A stretch of DNA of 64,000 nt from contig SJRY01000236.1 in the NCBI GenBank assembly GCA_011319805.1, positions 186,001 to 250,000 on the forward strand. Reading direction: 5' to 3'. Numbering within the stretch: the stretch's first letter is position 1; each line of letters begins with the position of its first letter. This DNA comes from Macrocybe gigantea. Its lineage: Eukaryota; Basidiomycota; Agaricomycetes; Agaricales; Callistosporiaceae. Made by a program: the position numbers and the translations under genes. The notes beneath the pieces are model-generated. The model worked only from the letters and a program-made list of their open reading frames with translations. It ran no database searches and was not told the DNA's origin. Shown here one piece after another: positions 1 to 11,925 of the stretch.

Positions 1-2
1 AA

Positions 3-593
3 GAGCAATCATACCGGAAGATCAAGCTACGGATCGACGAAATTCAGGGCAAAAACTGCCTAACCAACTTCCATGGCATGGACTTCACGTCTGACAAGCT
101 CCGCTCACTTGTGAGAAAGTGGCAAACGCTGATCGAAGCCCACGTCGATGTCAAGACCACGGATGGCTACCTCCTTCGTCTCTTTGCCATCGGCTTCACG
201 AAACGGCGCCCCGCGCAAGTGAGGAAGACGACCTATGCGCAGTCGAGTCAGGTGCGGGAGATCAGGAAGAAGATGTTTGAGATTATGACTAGGGAAGCAT
301 CGAGTTGCGATTTGAAGGAGCTCGTGCAGAAGTTTGTTCCGGAGGCCATAGGTCGGGAGATTGAAAAAGCATCGAGGAGCATTTACCCCTTGCAAAACGT
401 CTTCATTCGCAAGGCGAAAATCTTGAAGGCACCGAAGTTCGATGTGTCCAAGCTGCTTGAACTCCACGGCGAGTCCACGGATGTATGTCCCTTGAATTCG
501 TCTACCGAGCTTCAACTGATATATCTCATATAGGAGACAGGCACACGGGTTGCAAAGGACTTCAAGGAGCCAGAGGTTTTGGAGCAGGTTTAA
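3..593 (+). CDS. RPS1: 40S ribosomal protein eS1 (RPS1/RPS3a), 5'-partial
   Basis: Structural protein of the small ribosomal subunit, placed on the solvent side near the mRNA exit. The window opens inside the gene: the frame is already open from base 3 and reads into [20 protein letters not shown], a hallmark of the family, followed by the conserved [15 protein letters not shown] stretch. One intron is visible (483-533, donor GTATGT, acceptor TATAG). It is followed by a short last exon ending [10 protein letters not shown]...LEQV and TAA at 591-593. The N-terminal exons lie upstream of the window. The product is intact within what can be seen. The family assignment is very secure. Confidence 0.97.
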
Positions 594-774
594 ATCACTA
601 TGCTATATCATGCTGTACATGTTTTTTTTTCCCTACCATTTTATGCGATATATCTCCCATGTGCAGTTTGGGATGCAAGTTGTCTGACCTGGTAAAAATC
701 GTAGCATCAACGTGATCGATGCCATGTGACTTCGCGAACCTTGGCCGAGATACACAAACTGTTATATCCCTTCG

Positions 775-1476
775 ATGGCGGACGTCGAGCTCATCAAGAA
801 GCACATAAGCTCCCATCCAAACTTCCCGAAAGAGGTGCGATGATGTCTAGCGCCTCTTTTTCATACTTTCGTTATGTATCGTCATAGGGTATCGTGTTTC
901 TGGACATCTTCCCGATCCTACGAAATCCGCCCGTCTTTGAGGCCCTGATAACCCATCTCACATATCGCATCACGTCGACTGTCTCGAAAATCGATGCGAT
1001 CATTGGACTTGATGCTAGAGGATTCCTGCTTGGCCCTATAATCGCGTTAAGGCTTGGAGTCGCCTTTGTTCCTGTCAGAAAGAAGGGTAAGCTTCCCGGC
1101 GATTGCGTCCAGGCTTCGTACGAGAAGGAGTATGGCGTCGTACGTTTTAGTTCGATCATGCGGTGTCCAAATGGATCAGGCCTGACGAGCCGTGCCATAG
1201 GACTGTTTTGAAATGCAAGCCGATGCCATTAAAACAGGCGACAACGTCGTCGTCATCGATGATCTCCTGGCTACAGGTATGCCTTTTCGATATCTCTTCG
1301 CCCTGCCCGTGAGCTACCCCGTGCTTTCAGGTGGCTCTGGCAAAGCCACAGGTGAACTCATCGCGCGGAAAGGCGGGAAGATCCTTCAATACCTCTTTAT
1401 AATCGAGCTCACGTTTTTGAATGGTCGCTCCAAACTGGATGCTCCCGTATATTCCATCATCCAATCCGACAACTAG
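775..1476 (+). CDS. APT1: adenine phosphoribosyltransferase
   Basis: Purine salvage enzyme that makes AMP from adenine and PRPP in the cytosol. Four exons: 775-834, 888-1139, 1201-1276 and 1331-1476, with introns of 53-61 nt. Exon 1 gives MADVELIKKHISSHPNFPKE. Exon 2 carries GIVFLDIFP and the IDAIIGLDARGF segment. Exons 3 and 4 together rebuild the PRPP-binding loop VVVIDDLLATGGS. The protein ends APVYSIIQSDN, close to the family norm in both sequence and length (about 177 residues). The stop codon overlaps the stop of the convergent EDEM gene. Confidence 0.96.
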
Positions 1477-4400
1477 ATCATCAGCCTCGTATTTAGCAGT
1501 GGATGCCCGTTTAGATACAATATCCGGTGGGGTTCTTGTACTTTATTCATATTAGAAGCGTGGTCCGAAGTTGGCTTTTGGGACGCGCCCAAAGCGCTAT
1601 CGCCCATCATGAGCAGTGTCCTAGCATGATGCTCTTCCGCGTGAGTCAGCATCTCGACCACAACCTGCCCGGCTGAGAGAGGTAAGAGGACCAAAGCCGT
1701 ATCACTTATATCTCCCGCCGCCTGAAGCTCCTCTGTATTGGCCGTTGGGTGAATGGCGTGGTCCTCGTCGCTGATGACGATCACTCCTGTCGCGTTCGCC
1801 GACTTTGCACGCAGAAGCTTTTCCAGAAAAGTACAGTCGCCTCTCCGAACGAGCACAACCTCGCCATGGTATACGTGACTGTAGTCCTTACACCCGTACG
1901 AATTGCTAGTTTCCCGACGAACAGGGAGGCCATCCTGTCTCGCGAACAATGATCCTCCTGCTGGTGAACTGGTGAACAAGTCTGCTCCGAACGAAGCGGT
2001 GAAACCAGTCACGATGGCGTGAGCGCTTTCAGCCATCGGGTTTCCTCTGCTTTGGATTTCAAACAATGGATCGGGATCGTCCACAACGAAATGGAGTTGA
2101 ATTTCCTTGTCGCGCTTCTGTGCTGGCCCCTCTTCAAGGGGAACCAATGAAGAGTCGTTGACGTAAACATATTGCCCAGGTCTGACATTGTAGTGTCCAA
2201 CTGTTCGCCGATGCACATCAGAGCAAGCTCAAGACACAGAGAAAATAGTAACACACGTTTTCGGATTTCATAACCCTTGCCGTCAAATCGGCGGACGATG
2301 AGAGCCCGTATGCCCGTAAGATTCTGAATGATGTATCCGTCCGGGACAATACCAAGTTTGAGCAGACTGGGACTCAAGTCTTCTGGCACTGGCTCGCCTG
2401 TTGCCGACAAGATGAAGTCATAGGACTGGCCGGGATGAGTTAGTCGTGTTTTTATCCACAGAACAGAAAGTGGGCGCACGAAAATATCGACTCGAGGCTT
2501 GTCGCACCATCCGTCAAGTGACCAGGCATTCATATCTGATTCTGTAGGGTGTAGACCTACTAAAAATCGTGCGTATTCGAAATCGCCTCGAGATTGTATC
2601 CCTCGAACTAGACCGGATAAGGAGCTATCAGCTCCTTGGGTCATCGGTTCATATGCTGGGCATTGATGGCTCTCGATTTTGCGTAGTCTTTTGCGAGCGG
2701 GAGAGAGCGGTTTGAGATGGTCTTTTCCCAACGTCAATAGGTGACCTTCAGTGGTGAAAACGTAATTCGAGTCATCCCGATGCAAAGGGTTGTCTTCATC
2801 AAAAATGAGGTATAGATACTTGGGGAACTTAGAAATGCCTGAATCATCACTAGCATTGGATGACTAACTTTCAACGTCTCCGATAGAGCAAACGATTCCA
2901 TGCGGTCATCGCGCTTGTTGGTCCGTAAATCTTGGATGCCGGTCAATCCACATTCAACTTTCGCTCTTGTAGTCAAGTCGAACAGTACACGTTCGGCCAC
3001 GTCGAGATAGAAGGGATCGCGTGTGGCCTGTGAGCTTCGCGTTAACATCTATAAAAATGGACGACAGTTGTCAATAGCGACTTACACGATAAAGATACCA
3101 AGTAGACTCGATAAATTCTTTTTTTTTGTGAACCGGGGGCACTTCTATGTTGTGTTTTTCGACATACCTGGACGAAGAGGGTACTGGTGAGATGTGGCTT
3201 GCTTGAAATTGGTATCGAAGACTTCGGGCAGCCCCGAATGTTCTCTCCATATGTTGTAAACTGTTCAAAATGTGTTATTCTAGCACCGATGCGTGGAGTA
3301 GTATAACGTACACAAAAGATGTAGCCGTATGGCGCTTTGTACATCGCCTGCGAGAACTTGCAGACCAGGCCAAAATGCTGACAGAGAATCAATAGTGAAA
3401 TATGCAACGTCCCCACTGTTCATATAGACAGTTCGATACTGATTCAGGCGATGAAATCCAGTATGGCTCGCTAGAGGGCAGTCAAGGGCTTACCCAAAAA
3501 CCATCTGTCGCTCGCGAGTACCTCATTACAGCTGCATATGCTTCATCCCACACGTCCAGAAACTCCACTTCACCTAAGAACCGGAAATAATAATCTATTA
3601 TCATCTCCGTTGGTGCGATAAAGAAAAAAGGACAACATACCGCTAAGTATATACCATTTCAGCGCGTACTCATAGAAAGAGTCAATACCTGCTCCTATTC
3701 CAGTAATTTCCGGGGATGTCCATGTCTAAACAGTTTTCAATGTACGTATTTCCATGGCATCGTAGTTCACTAACCCCTGACCAAGTGTTGATTATATTGC
3801 CTACTAGCCCAATGGGTGATTTTCGATTCCATAGAGCGAAAAAAGCCTAGAGCGAAAAAGAGGCGTCATGGACTTCACTAACTATATATAGAAACCATAT
3901 ACCTTATATGCAGCTTTTTCAAACCTGTCGTCGCCTGTCAGACGACTCAACGTTGCAAATTCTAGAATCAAGGATCCGGCGCCAGCCGTGCCTGATTGAG
4001 AGATTAACAAGGAAGCAAATGAGTTGTCAACAGACTCACATGTTTCCAATGTCTCGCCTCTAACCAGTCCATGCCGTAGGTTAATCTGATGAGCATGTGA
4101 GAGATTTTCTCGTTGTGGTATATGAGAGTAACTGACCCTGGCAAGCGGGAGTCCTGTAGGGGTAGCGAAAGCTGGCAGAAGCCTTTTACCTAAATCGTGT
4201 GCCATTGACAGGAGCTCCCCGTTATACCACGGAAGGTAAAAAGGAGTATCTCTATTGCTCGCGAATATGTGGCCGGAAAGCAAACCACCCATTACTCGGA
4301 TTGTGGTTTCAAAAATCTGAGGTTTGGTGTTGACGTCGAAAGAAACCCAGTTGATAATATTTCGAACGGCAGCTTCAAAGCCAGGCCGGTCGTCTAGCAT

Positions 4401-4942
4401 AACGAAAGTGTCGATCACGTCGATGAGAGTTAGAGAGAAATTTCCGGCAACATCATTGGCAGCTATGTTTTTCCTAGGTATCAGTCAGTTTCAAAAGAAA
4501 GGCGAGGATAACGGACTTATTACGGGTTAGCCCAATCAGGACCTTGTCCAGAACATGATAGAGGAGTGAGCTGAGGGCGCGTTGAAGTAAATTCGAGAAA
4601 TTGCTTGCGTTAAATGCTGACCTCATCCAAAGGGAAAGCTAGGTGCAAGTTCGTTGACATTGAAAAGGACGCAAACGGAACATCAGCCCACCTAACGTCA
4701 TATAATTATTATATCCGTGATACCAAAGGTCTCGTGTGCGTTCACTAGGAATGGACAAGAGGTCAAGCACGGTCGTTGGCTCGAGTTTAGAAACCATACC
4801 GGGCCGCGAGCTTGCGTTGCGGTGTCCATCCGCCGCCTTTCAGGGGACTAGAGGCCTGGGTCCTCCAAATATATTCTGAGCCTTGTATACATGCAACCAG
4901 CAACGCCAACAAGCACTCGGGCAGGTATCGTCCCCACAGCAT
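1473..4942 (-). CDS. MNL1: ER degradation-enhancing alpha-mannosidase-like protein (GH47, EDEM/MNL1 type) with PA domain
   Basis: Trims mannose from misfolded glycoproteins in the ER lumen so they enter ERAD. The start at 4942 gives MLWGRYLPECLLALLVACIQ, a good signal peptide; an in-frame ATG at 5002 is an alternative. After an intron at 4799-4745 the reading continues RTRDLWYHGYNNYM, then AFPLDE, then the FVMLDD and SGHIFASN stretches of the GH47 barrel. Later exons hold the segment YVFTTEGHLLTLG, diagnostic of EDEM. The C-terminal exon (about 2160-1473) is a protease-associated (PA) domain with VLVRRGDCTFLEK. Many short introns interrupt the gene. It is head-to-head with the ZNRD2-like gene, 141 bp away. 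Confidence 0.92.
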
Positions 4943-5083
4943 AGAAAGTTGGCGTGTCGCTCTGAACTGGGCTGTCGTGGCACTTCCAAAAGCAGCATCC
5001 ACGATCGTAAGATTGAATTGATCGGATTACGTAACCGGTACTTGTTGTGCCTGTGCATTTCACTGCACTGCAAATCGACAACC
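4943..5083. promoter_or_regulatory. bidirectional promoter, EDEM-like / ZNRD2-like
   Basis: Only 141 bp separate the two divergent start codons, so both promoters must lie here or overlap the 5' ends. No clear TATA box; the assignment rests on gene geometry. Confidence 0.5.
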
Positions 5084-6338
5084 ATGAACTCCGTTTCGGA
5101 TGTTTCTGACAAGCTCGGAGAATATATGTTAAAGGGTTGGGTAAGGAATGCCACTATCTTCCAAATACTGAAATTTATTCGGAATAAAGGTCTTGACAGA
5201 CCATCCTTGCCCTACAAAAGGGTGTAATGTTCCTCTGTTGCGTTCACCCTCTGGTTCAAACGAGCTGGTAGAAATCTGTGTGAGATGCGACAAGGCTAAC
5301 GGTCTGTTGATCAAATTCTTCTCTATCGTCTGCCATTGATGTATCTCTTCTAGGAATTAGACCCCCGATGAGCGTCTCAACCTCATCCTCTAGCCCTATG
5401 TCCGATTCCCATGCTTCTCGCTCTTCGACACCACCTACAGAGCTTTCAAGCACTCTGAGCTCACCAGTATTTGCCCCTCCAGCTGATACCGAGGAATCTC
5501 GACGCCGTCGCGAGCAATCTGATCAGGCGTCCTCAGAAATCGGGAAACGCCTTTTGAAAGGATGGGCGATGCTTGGCGAAGAGTGTCCGAATTCCAGATG
5601 CTATGGCATTCCTCTCGTTCGCCCGCCCAAAGCAGGGTCGGAAAAGGATCCCAGAAAGGTACATGGTCAATTTACGACGGCTGTGGTTTTGTCCTGATGC
5701 ACATAAGGAATGTGTTATCTGTGGCCGAGTGTACCTGACTGAAATCGACTGGGCAGGACGAGAACGTCTAGTCTTGACAAGTTCGGATACCAACCAGACA
5801 TCAGCTGAAAACGACATTGCTCCCCTTCCACCGCCGAAGCTAGATGAGACCCCTCAGGTCAGCGATGTCAGATCTATTCGAATATTTCTGACGCGTCTTT
5901 GCAGGCCTCGAGAGAAAATCTCTTGATCCAGAATCAAACTATGAGAACTAATGACACCCAGGTAAGTGTGCGCTTCCAAATAATCGGTATCGCGTACATA
6001 TCAAGCTATGCAGGCGCTCTCGCAACCAATTCGTTCTCACGTTCCGGTGCAGATAGTAAGTCAGGCTTTGACTCACGATAGATCTGCTCGATCTGTGGTG
6101 CTCATCTCCGCCACCTCAGCCATCCCCTTCTTCACCCATGCCAGCGTTGGAAGACACGTCTCAAGCATTACAGGCTACACTTCGCGGCTTGTCTGCCAGG
6201 TTGGAGACACTGTCTGGCTTACAAACGGTCTTGGACCCTTCCGCAATCGGGACTACGGCGGACGCAATAAGCAAGGTCACGCAAGCGCTCTCACAAATCA
6301 GGCAACTACAATGGAATGAAGGACAGGTTCGGCTTTGA
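5084..6338 (+). CDS. Auto_anti-p27 / ZNRD2-like protein with two zinc-ribbon domains
   Basis: Member of the SSSCA1/ZNRD2 (autoantigen p27) family, small zinc-binding proteins of poorly known function. Exon 1 starts MNSVSDVSDKLGEYMLKGW. After an intron from 5140 the reading gives CPTKGCNVPLLR and CVRCDKANG, so the first ribbon has CPxxxC and CxxC pairs. A second copy follows: IGKRLLKGWAMLGEECPNSR, then CVICGRVYL. The tail after about residue 200 is rich in Gln, Ser and Pro and ends in a predicted helix with TLRGLSARLETLSGLQ. Introns are about 45-60 nt. Two copies of the p27 domain in one chain is the notable point. The family call is good; the role is unknown. Confidence 0.85.
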
Positions 6339-6492
6339 CATAAACACGTAAATAAAATGCCTGTGTATATGCATAACTTTCGAGCAACGTGTAAAACGGC
6401 GCAGTATCCTGAAGTTGACTTGCGATGTGCGTTTTCCTCGTGGCAGGCTACACAAAACCCGGTCATTTGGATGAGCATCCTCGACAAACACC

Positions 6493-7860
6493 ATGACCCA
6501 TGAAAAGAAAACCAGGGCATTCAACTTCTTCAAGCTCTTCCAGAGGACCAAACATGAGGATGCCTTTACAGACTCTCAGATAGGCAGATACACCGACCGG
6601 GATTCCCCTCAGCTCTTTCACCCATCCGGCCGAATGACTAGGGTGTTGTTCATTCCACACCATCAAATGTTTTCTGGGCACCGACCAGCATTTCGTCTTA
6701 TAGTCGACCGACTTTGAAACTGTTCCAATGGAGACCAGGTTTTCGCCGACGAGCTCCTTGGCACGATGGAAATATGGTCCCCAAAGTCCCGTTCCTTCGG
6801 TATACAGGGCTCCACAGGGAAAAGATTACATTTCAAACTTGGCAACTCCATCCCAGCAAAGCGACCTCGAGCTCGATCCATGGATCGGAGCTTCTGACAC
6901 GGGCTCACGATATCCAGCCTTTCCCATGGACCTGCTGTTATCCCTCAAACGTACCCTCTTCATATATCGAACGACTTTGATTCTCTCGTGAGCGGTTCGA
7001 CGCCGCCGATAACAGAACGGCGTGCATCACATGCAGCGCCTATTCGAACGGGCTGGACAGAGCATCATCGGGGGCAAACTTCGCTTGTACCGCGACCAAA
7101 AGTCAGCTTCAACTCGACAATAAATCGTCCAAACGAAGGAGATCATAAGTGGGTTGTGTACGAGCATGTACTTTGGGACATAGACGCGAATCAGCCCGAC
7201 TTGATCCATTACATCGTTCCTGTAGGACTGGATGTTGTCTTCAATGATGAGGATGGGTTTGAAATAGCTAGGTGACTAATTCTCCGCCGTATTCATTGTC
7301 AAAGGTTTCAATACACAGCAGGTTGGGAACGTTCACGAAGACCGCCGGGAAACAGGAACGGGTTCATCCGATCATCATTCAGGATGAGCACGGTAACGAG
7401 CTATATCGGTATGGCGCGTGTTTTTGTGGTGTTGGATATCATAATGGATGGTCGCGTGCAGAGCAGGAGAGTTTGACAGAGCGAGAAATCCCTTCAACTC
7501 TCCAGCTGACAAGTAGGAAATCCAGTAACTTAGCGGAAGTACCGTTTATTTAACGTGAGGTACGCAGGTCTAAACATGAGTCGCAGGAGGAATGGCATGC
7601 ACATTCCAGGTGAGGCGAAATCCGCTGTTTCACTGTCCCACTGTCAAAGGAGATCGAGCCGTTGCAGCGTTGGAAGGATCGTTCCACTGCCACGAGTAAT
7701 ACCTCAAGAATTTGAGAACGTCATCTTGATAAATGGAGCAGGGGAACAGATTCCAATGTGAGTGTCTTGTAGTTCCGTCATCTCAAGAATGGTGAGTCCG
7801 GATCAAATCCACAGTCGCGAGGGCGGCAAAAACGTCCGGAGTCCTGCACGTCATTTCTAA
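6493..7860 (+). CDS. uncharacterised protein, start uncertain
   Basis: I do not recognise this family. The best-supported part is the exon around 6988-7272, which reads HKWVVYEHVLWDIDANQPD and IVPVGLDVVFNDEDGFEIAR. It is joined by an intron (7273-7321) to LGTFTKTAGKQERVHPIIIQ. Further short exons give SKHESQEEWHAHS and PQEFENVILINGAGEQIP. The last exon, after an acceptor at about 7814, ends SPARHF with TAA at 7858-7860. The region 6493-6980 has several competing frames and no single convincing one; it may contain the first exons or missing bases. The gene is convergent with the FAF1-like gene, 58 bp apart. Confidence 0.4.
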
Positions 7861-7918
7861 ACGTGAGAAATTCACAAAGCTTGTATGCTCACTTGCTATG
7901 CTAAAAACGTGATCAGCG

Positions 7919-9008
7919 CTAACGGATGCGACCGCGTCCAAGTTTTTTTTCTCGCCCGACTTGCGGCCGCGAGCCGGTCGCAGCCGACAGGTCCTTCTGG
8001 CTTATGTGCAGGAGACCTCCTCTAAATTTTCCTATGCCCAGCCCTAGACCTCTTTCCCGCCGCCTGGAGCGAGATGTGGAGTCCGTCTTGAACAGGCTCT
8101 TAATGTTTGGGTGGTAATTGCCAACATCTTTAGCCTAGGTGCAGCAAAAGTGGTAGATGATTATCATAAACACGATACAGGATCTTACCTGTTCCAGCTT
8201 TTGTTTCTGTCGTTCTCCTTGCTTCTGTAATAGCCCATCTCGAATACGTTTCGCTGCTCTATTGTGTTCCTTTTGTCGTACGATCTTCTCGCCCTGTCCA
8301 AGTTTTGCTGAGCCGGATAATTCTAATACTCTGCCTTCAAGAGCTTTGCGACGCTGGGCTGCTGTTAGATCAAGTTCTGAATTCAACGATCCGGAAAGAA
8401 GTTTCGTGTGAATAAGACGATGAAGCAAGGCATCGTTTTCAACATTAGTCCTGTAACCACAGATCAACCCCGGTCGATGTTGAGATGAACATAATTACCT
8501 CTCATCGTCCGGTTCGTCTTTATTCCTTTGATCTCTACTGCTACTAACATCGTGCCCATCCCTGATTTTAGAAACTTTCGCTGACTGAAGGACATTGGAG
8601 TTTGCAAGCATCCAGGGGAACAGGGGACCAACCATAAAGCCTTTTCTCGAGCGTTCACGGGAATTGAGTTTTGGACGATCATTCTTGAACACCACGACGT
8701 TGTCTGAATGGGAAGCTCTAGTGTTGCAGGCCAAAGAATGGAGTCGTCTTCAAACCTTCTTCATCGCTAGATGATAGCTCTTCGCTTCCAAAATCATCGT
8801 AGTTGTCTTGAATGCCTGTCCATTCCTCATCCTCCTCTGTTGAACCAGGCGCTGACTGTCGGGCGGAATTCGATCGTATTCTTGAGATGCCGTTTCGTCC
8901 TGACGATTCTACAAGTACACCTGAAAGAGAGAAAGAAGCTAAGAATTGCTGTCCATGGGCGTTTAATGCATCGAGCAGAATGGCTTTCTCTGCTTCGTCT
9001 GAGTCCAT
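7919..9008 (-). CDS. FAF1: FAF1/FSAF1 (C1orf131)-like 40S ribosome biogenesis factor
   Basis: Probable nucleolar pre-40S/SSU processome factor. Exon 1 (from 9008) starts MDSDEAEKAILLDALNAHG and is followed by an acidic Ser/Glu stretch (STEEDEEWTG, SSSDEE). The next exons give SHSDNVVVFKNDRPK and a basic helix-rich region with TAAQRRKALEGRVLELSG and HNRAAKRIRDGLLQKQ, the pattern I know from yeast Faf1 and animal C1orf131. The last exon reads KDVGNYHPNIKSLF and ends in a glycine/arginine-rich tail GKFRGGLLHISQ with TAG at 7919-7921. Introns show clean GT-AG ends. The ortholog call rests on pattern memory, not a search. Confidence 0.75.
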
Positions 9009-9095
9009 AGAAGAAAGATTTCACGTGATGGTCTTGGTGGGTCGCGTGAACGGACGCCTGGCCAGATTATGTAATTAATACCACCTCGAGAACGA
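9009..9095. promoter_or_regulatory. bidirectional promoter, FAF1-like / DUF7719-like
   Basis: 87 bp between divergent ATGs, one of the shortest gene-to-gene gaps in the window. Shared regulation is likely from geometry alone; no binding sites can be named. Confidence 0.5.
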
Positions 9096-9875
9096 ATGAC
9101 CAGCAAGCCGCGTAAAAGGGAGAACGTCAACCGCGACAAAGCACATAAGCCGCCCTTCATTCCAGAAGAAGAGCAATGGCGCTTAATTAATGAAACGGTA
9201 TCCTCGCGAAAGTTCCAAGCAACGTCGTCCAGGAAGACGATAAGGAGGAAGAAACACACATAGTTGATGAAATACTGAACTCCATGTTACTGATCATTCC
9301 CTTCTCCTTCCTCTTGTTGATGATGGATGTGTACGTCTCTCGATTATGGGCATTTTAGATATTACTAACGCAATGAACGCAGTCTGATTCACTTTCAATA
9401 TGGTAAACACCCTACATTCCGCGAACTCCTAGACAGGGTCTCCTCAGGCGCCCCAAGTAGGTGTCAATTTCTGTGCTCCATGGTTGAACTCACCCCTTCA
9501 AAGTCCTGGCCATCTTTATCTTCTATAGTAGGAAACCGATGAAGCTTTTTCTCAGCGCGCGTTACTAAATTTGAATTAGCCACGCGATATAAGGCAGACA
9601 GGAGGATGCAGCTTTTGTTATTTGTTCTCTCAATTGCCTGCGGATCAAGGATGCTGTTTATTGTCAACAAGAGCTCCTGGTTGGTGAATATGCGACAGGT
9701 CAGTTTAACGATTCGTATTGACTGTTTGAACCGCCAATGTATCCATAACTAGTGCCCACCATTAGCAACGATCTGGATCTATACCATAGTACAACTCGAA
9801 CTGACTCCCGCTGTCCTCAGCCTTCTTCTTGTTGGAATTTACGTCTGGTGGAAAGGACTCAGCATCCGACTGTGA
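9096..9875 (+). CDS. DUF7719-like multispanning membrane protein, frame broken by one missing base
   Basis: Conserved fungal membrane protein of unknown function. Exon 1 gives MTSKPRKRENVNRDKAHKPP and EEEQWRLINE. At 9197-9198 the reading must shift by one base (GG where GGG would keep the frame as ETGILAKVPS), after which it continues IVDEILNSMLLIIPFSFLLL. Later exons read HFQYGKHPTFRELLDRVSSG, TTRYKADRRMQLLLFVLS and TIVQLELTPAVLSLLLVGIY, giving four or more hydrophobic segments. It ends YVWWKGLSIRL with TGA at 9873-9875. No plausible intron rescues the shift. It lies head-to-head with the FAF1-like gene, 87 bp apart. Confidence 0.75.
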
Positions 9876-10195
9876 CAAATATATAGTGTCTGATGTGTTG
9901 TCCATAATTGATTCTGGTGTGGGTGATGACCGAGTCTAAGCTATATTTACAGAACGGCAACAGAGACATTCAAGTCCAATCCTCAGTAGGCTATGACCAT
10001 GATAAGTCGCCGAGGTAAGGACAAGAATCAAACCCTGGAAATTTGATCTTTGCTCGACGATACACCCCAGACTGAGTATGTCCTTGAACAGTGAGGTACC
10101 TTTTACGAGCAAGACACCTGGAGAGTTAGGTAGACAGCAATGAGGGTTGCAAAAATCCCAGTGCATTTCGGATGGAACAGAGACAGAATGGTTCT

Positions 10196-11772
10196 TCACA
10201 CACCCTCACCCTCGTCTAGCTCACTTGCCAGGATCTCTATCTTCCTCTGGTCAAGTTGGCATCAGCATGACTAAATGTAAATACTGCTGGCCCTTACATG
10301 ATAGGTCGTCGTTCGCCCACCCAAGACGGCTTTCAGTACTCTCATCTGCCACTTTAATCTTTTGCCTAGACGTTCACGGATTGCGCCGGAGTGCCCCTCG
10401 AGACGTGATACAAAAGCCCTATAAACTCGATCATCCCGAGCAAAATAGTAGGACTGATGATCGTTGGCATATTCAACTATTTGAACGCGAAAACCTACTG
10501 GTATATGCGGCGCGCTGATTGATTCTAGTGCGAGTGACCAGGCACTGAGCATGAGTAAGTCTCTAGACGAGTTTTTAATACTTAACCGATGCTTTAATAA
10601 TTCAAATTTACCCGGTCGCATTTGCCACACTGTCGAACCGTCTCAACACACTGGCATCGAAGAAATGTAACTGAACTCACTAGTCCTCAAGCGTGGCTAT
10701 GAGATGGGCTTTTCCAAGTTCTTTGGTGGCAAAACGCCGCACGGCCGCTTCGGCCGCTTTTACAGGCTTTCCTTCTGTCCCCAAACAGAGGGCTCGTGAA
10801 ATGAGCGAGACCTGCGACCAAATCCATTTGTCCCCTTCACTCATGATCAATGTTTGCATGAAGGAAGCTGTCAGGTCATTTTGGGATTTTGACAACCCAA
10901 AATCTATCGCAAGCTTGAGATTAACTCCTATTTGAAGACTCATAAGCTCGGAGTACCTGGATAAGAAGAAAACAGTTACGTAGTGCTTTTAGGATGACCT
11001 TCGTGCGTGGTTTGGGTATATCTTCGTCATCTAAATGATTGATCCAACGAGAAAAGGCTCCCAAGAGAACAATAGCGACATCCCTGTGGGATTGGCCAAT
11101 TCGCATGGCATGGAGAAGAGGTGTCGCATTACCAGACTTTCGAAGCAGCAGCTGGTTGATAGTTGAGATAGGCACGAGTTTGATGTGCTTGATCACAAGG
11201 ATAGGATGACCCACCGGGAAAGCCCTGTCCCGTATTTCCATTAAAAAGTAATATCTTTCTTTTCCACTGCCCGAAATACTTCAAACGGCTACCAAGCCGA
11301 AATAAACAACCAGGTTACGGAAGACGAGCCATGCACAGGAATTACCTGAGGTTCCGTCCAGGTCGATGATGAGCTGCTCTGAGCTATAGATAGTGCCGAA
11401 GCAGCTAAGGATGGGGATGAGAACGACAAAGCACTCGTGCCTCCGCTTCGGCTGGTGGTCGGCACCGGCTCTTCTTCGAAAGTCTCCTCGGTGGGAGGTG
11501 GCGTTGGACTGCGTCTCAGCTGACGGAGCATCGCCTTGGGCGCCAGCATCTGCGCTTCGCGCTCAATGAAACCTACCAAGGTAGAGACAAATCATTAAAA
11601 GAAAACCATAAATAGAGTTAATAAATGGACTACTTGAAGACGGCAAGCGTTCTGGAAGACACGGCGTTGAGGCTAGGCGTGGTTGTGGTGCAGGTTTCAG
11701 GTCATTTTGTAGTTGAATCCCCAGGTCTTTTAGCAGGGGTCCATAATTGACGCAAAATTCATGCACATCCAT
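10196..11772 (-). CDS. conserved uncharacterised protein, possibly ankyrin-like helical repeats
   Basis: I cannot name this protein. The N-terminal exon reads DVHEFCVNYGPLLKDLGIQ, followed by a low-complexity linker with SPTPPPTEETFEEEP and a Ser-rich run. The core, starting near 11241, has SGNATPLLHAMRIGQSHRDV, which looks like one ankyrin-type helix pair, then GAFSRWINHLDDEDIPKPRT and LTASFMQTLIMSEGDKW. It continues AWSLALES, YYFARDDRVYRAFVSRLEGH and a last exon with ELDEGEGV and TGA at 10196-10198. Introns are short and canonical. The start at 11772 is the first in-frame Met of the conserved block; an upstream exon is possible. It is divergent from the Dicer gene. Confidence 0.65.
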
Positions 11773-11925
11773 GTAATCCTGGTCCGTCAGGTGTGATAGC
11801 GTTGAATGTGCGCAAGGAGCCCGTGTTGCTGCATGAGAGCAATGGTCTTGGCAGACGATGGCAGGAGCCCGAAAAGTCGACGCAGGTCATCTGACCACTC
11901 TTGCTCTTAATTCGACCTGTTCACT

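Noticed and set aside
9197..9211. A 15-nt GT-AG 'intron' in the DUF7719-like gene
   Set aside because: It is a multiple of three and so cannot repair the frame, and it is far shorter than any spliceosomal intron seen here (45 nt or more).
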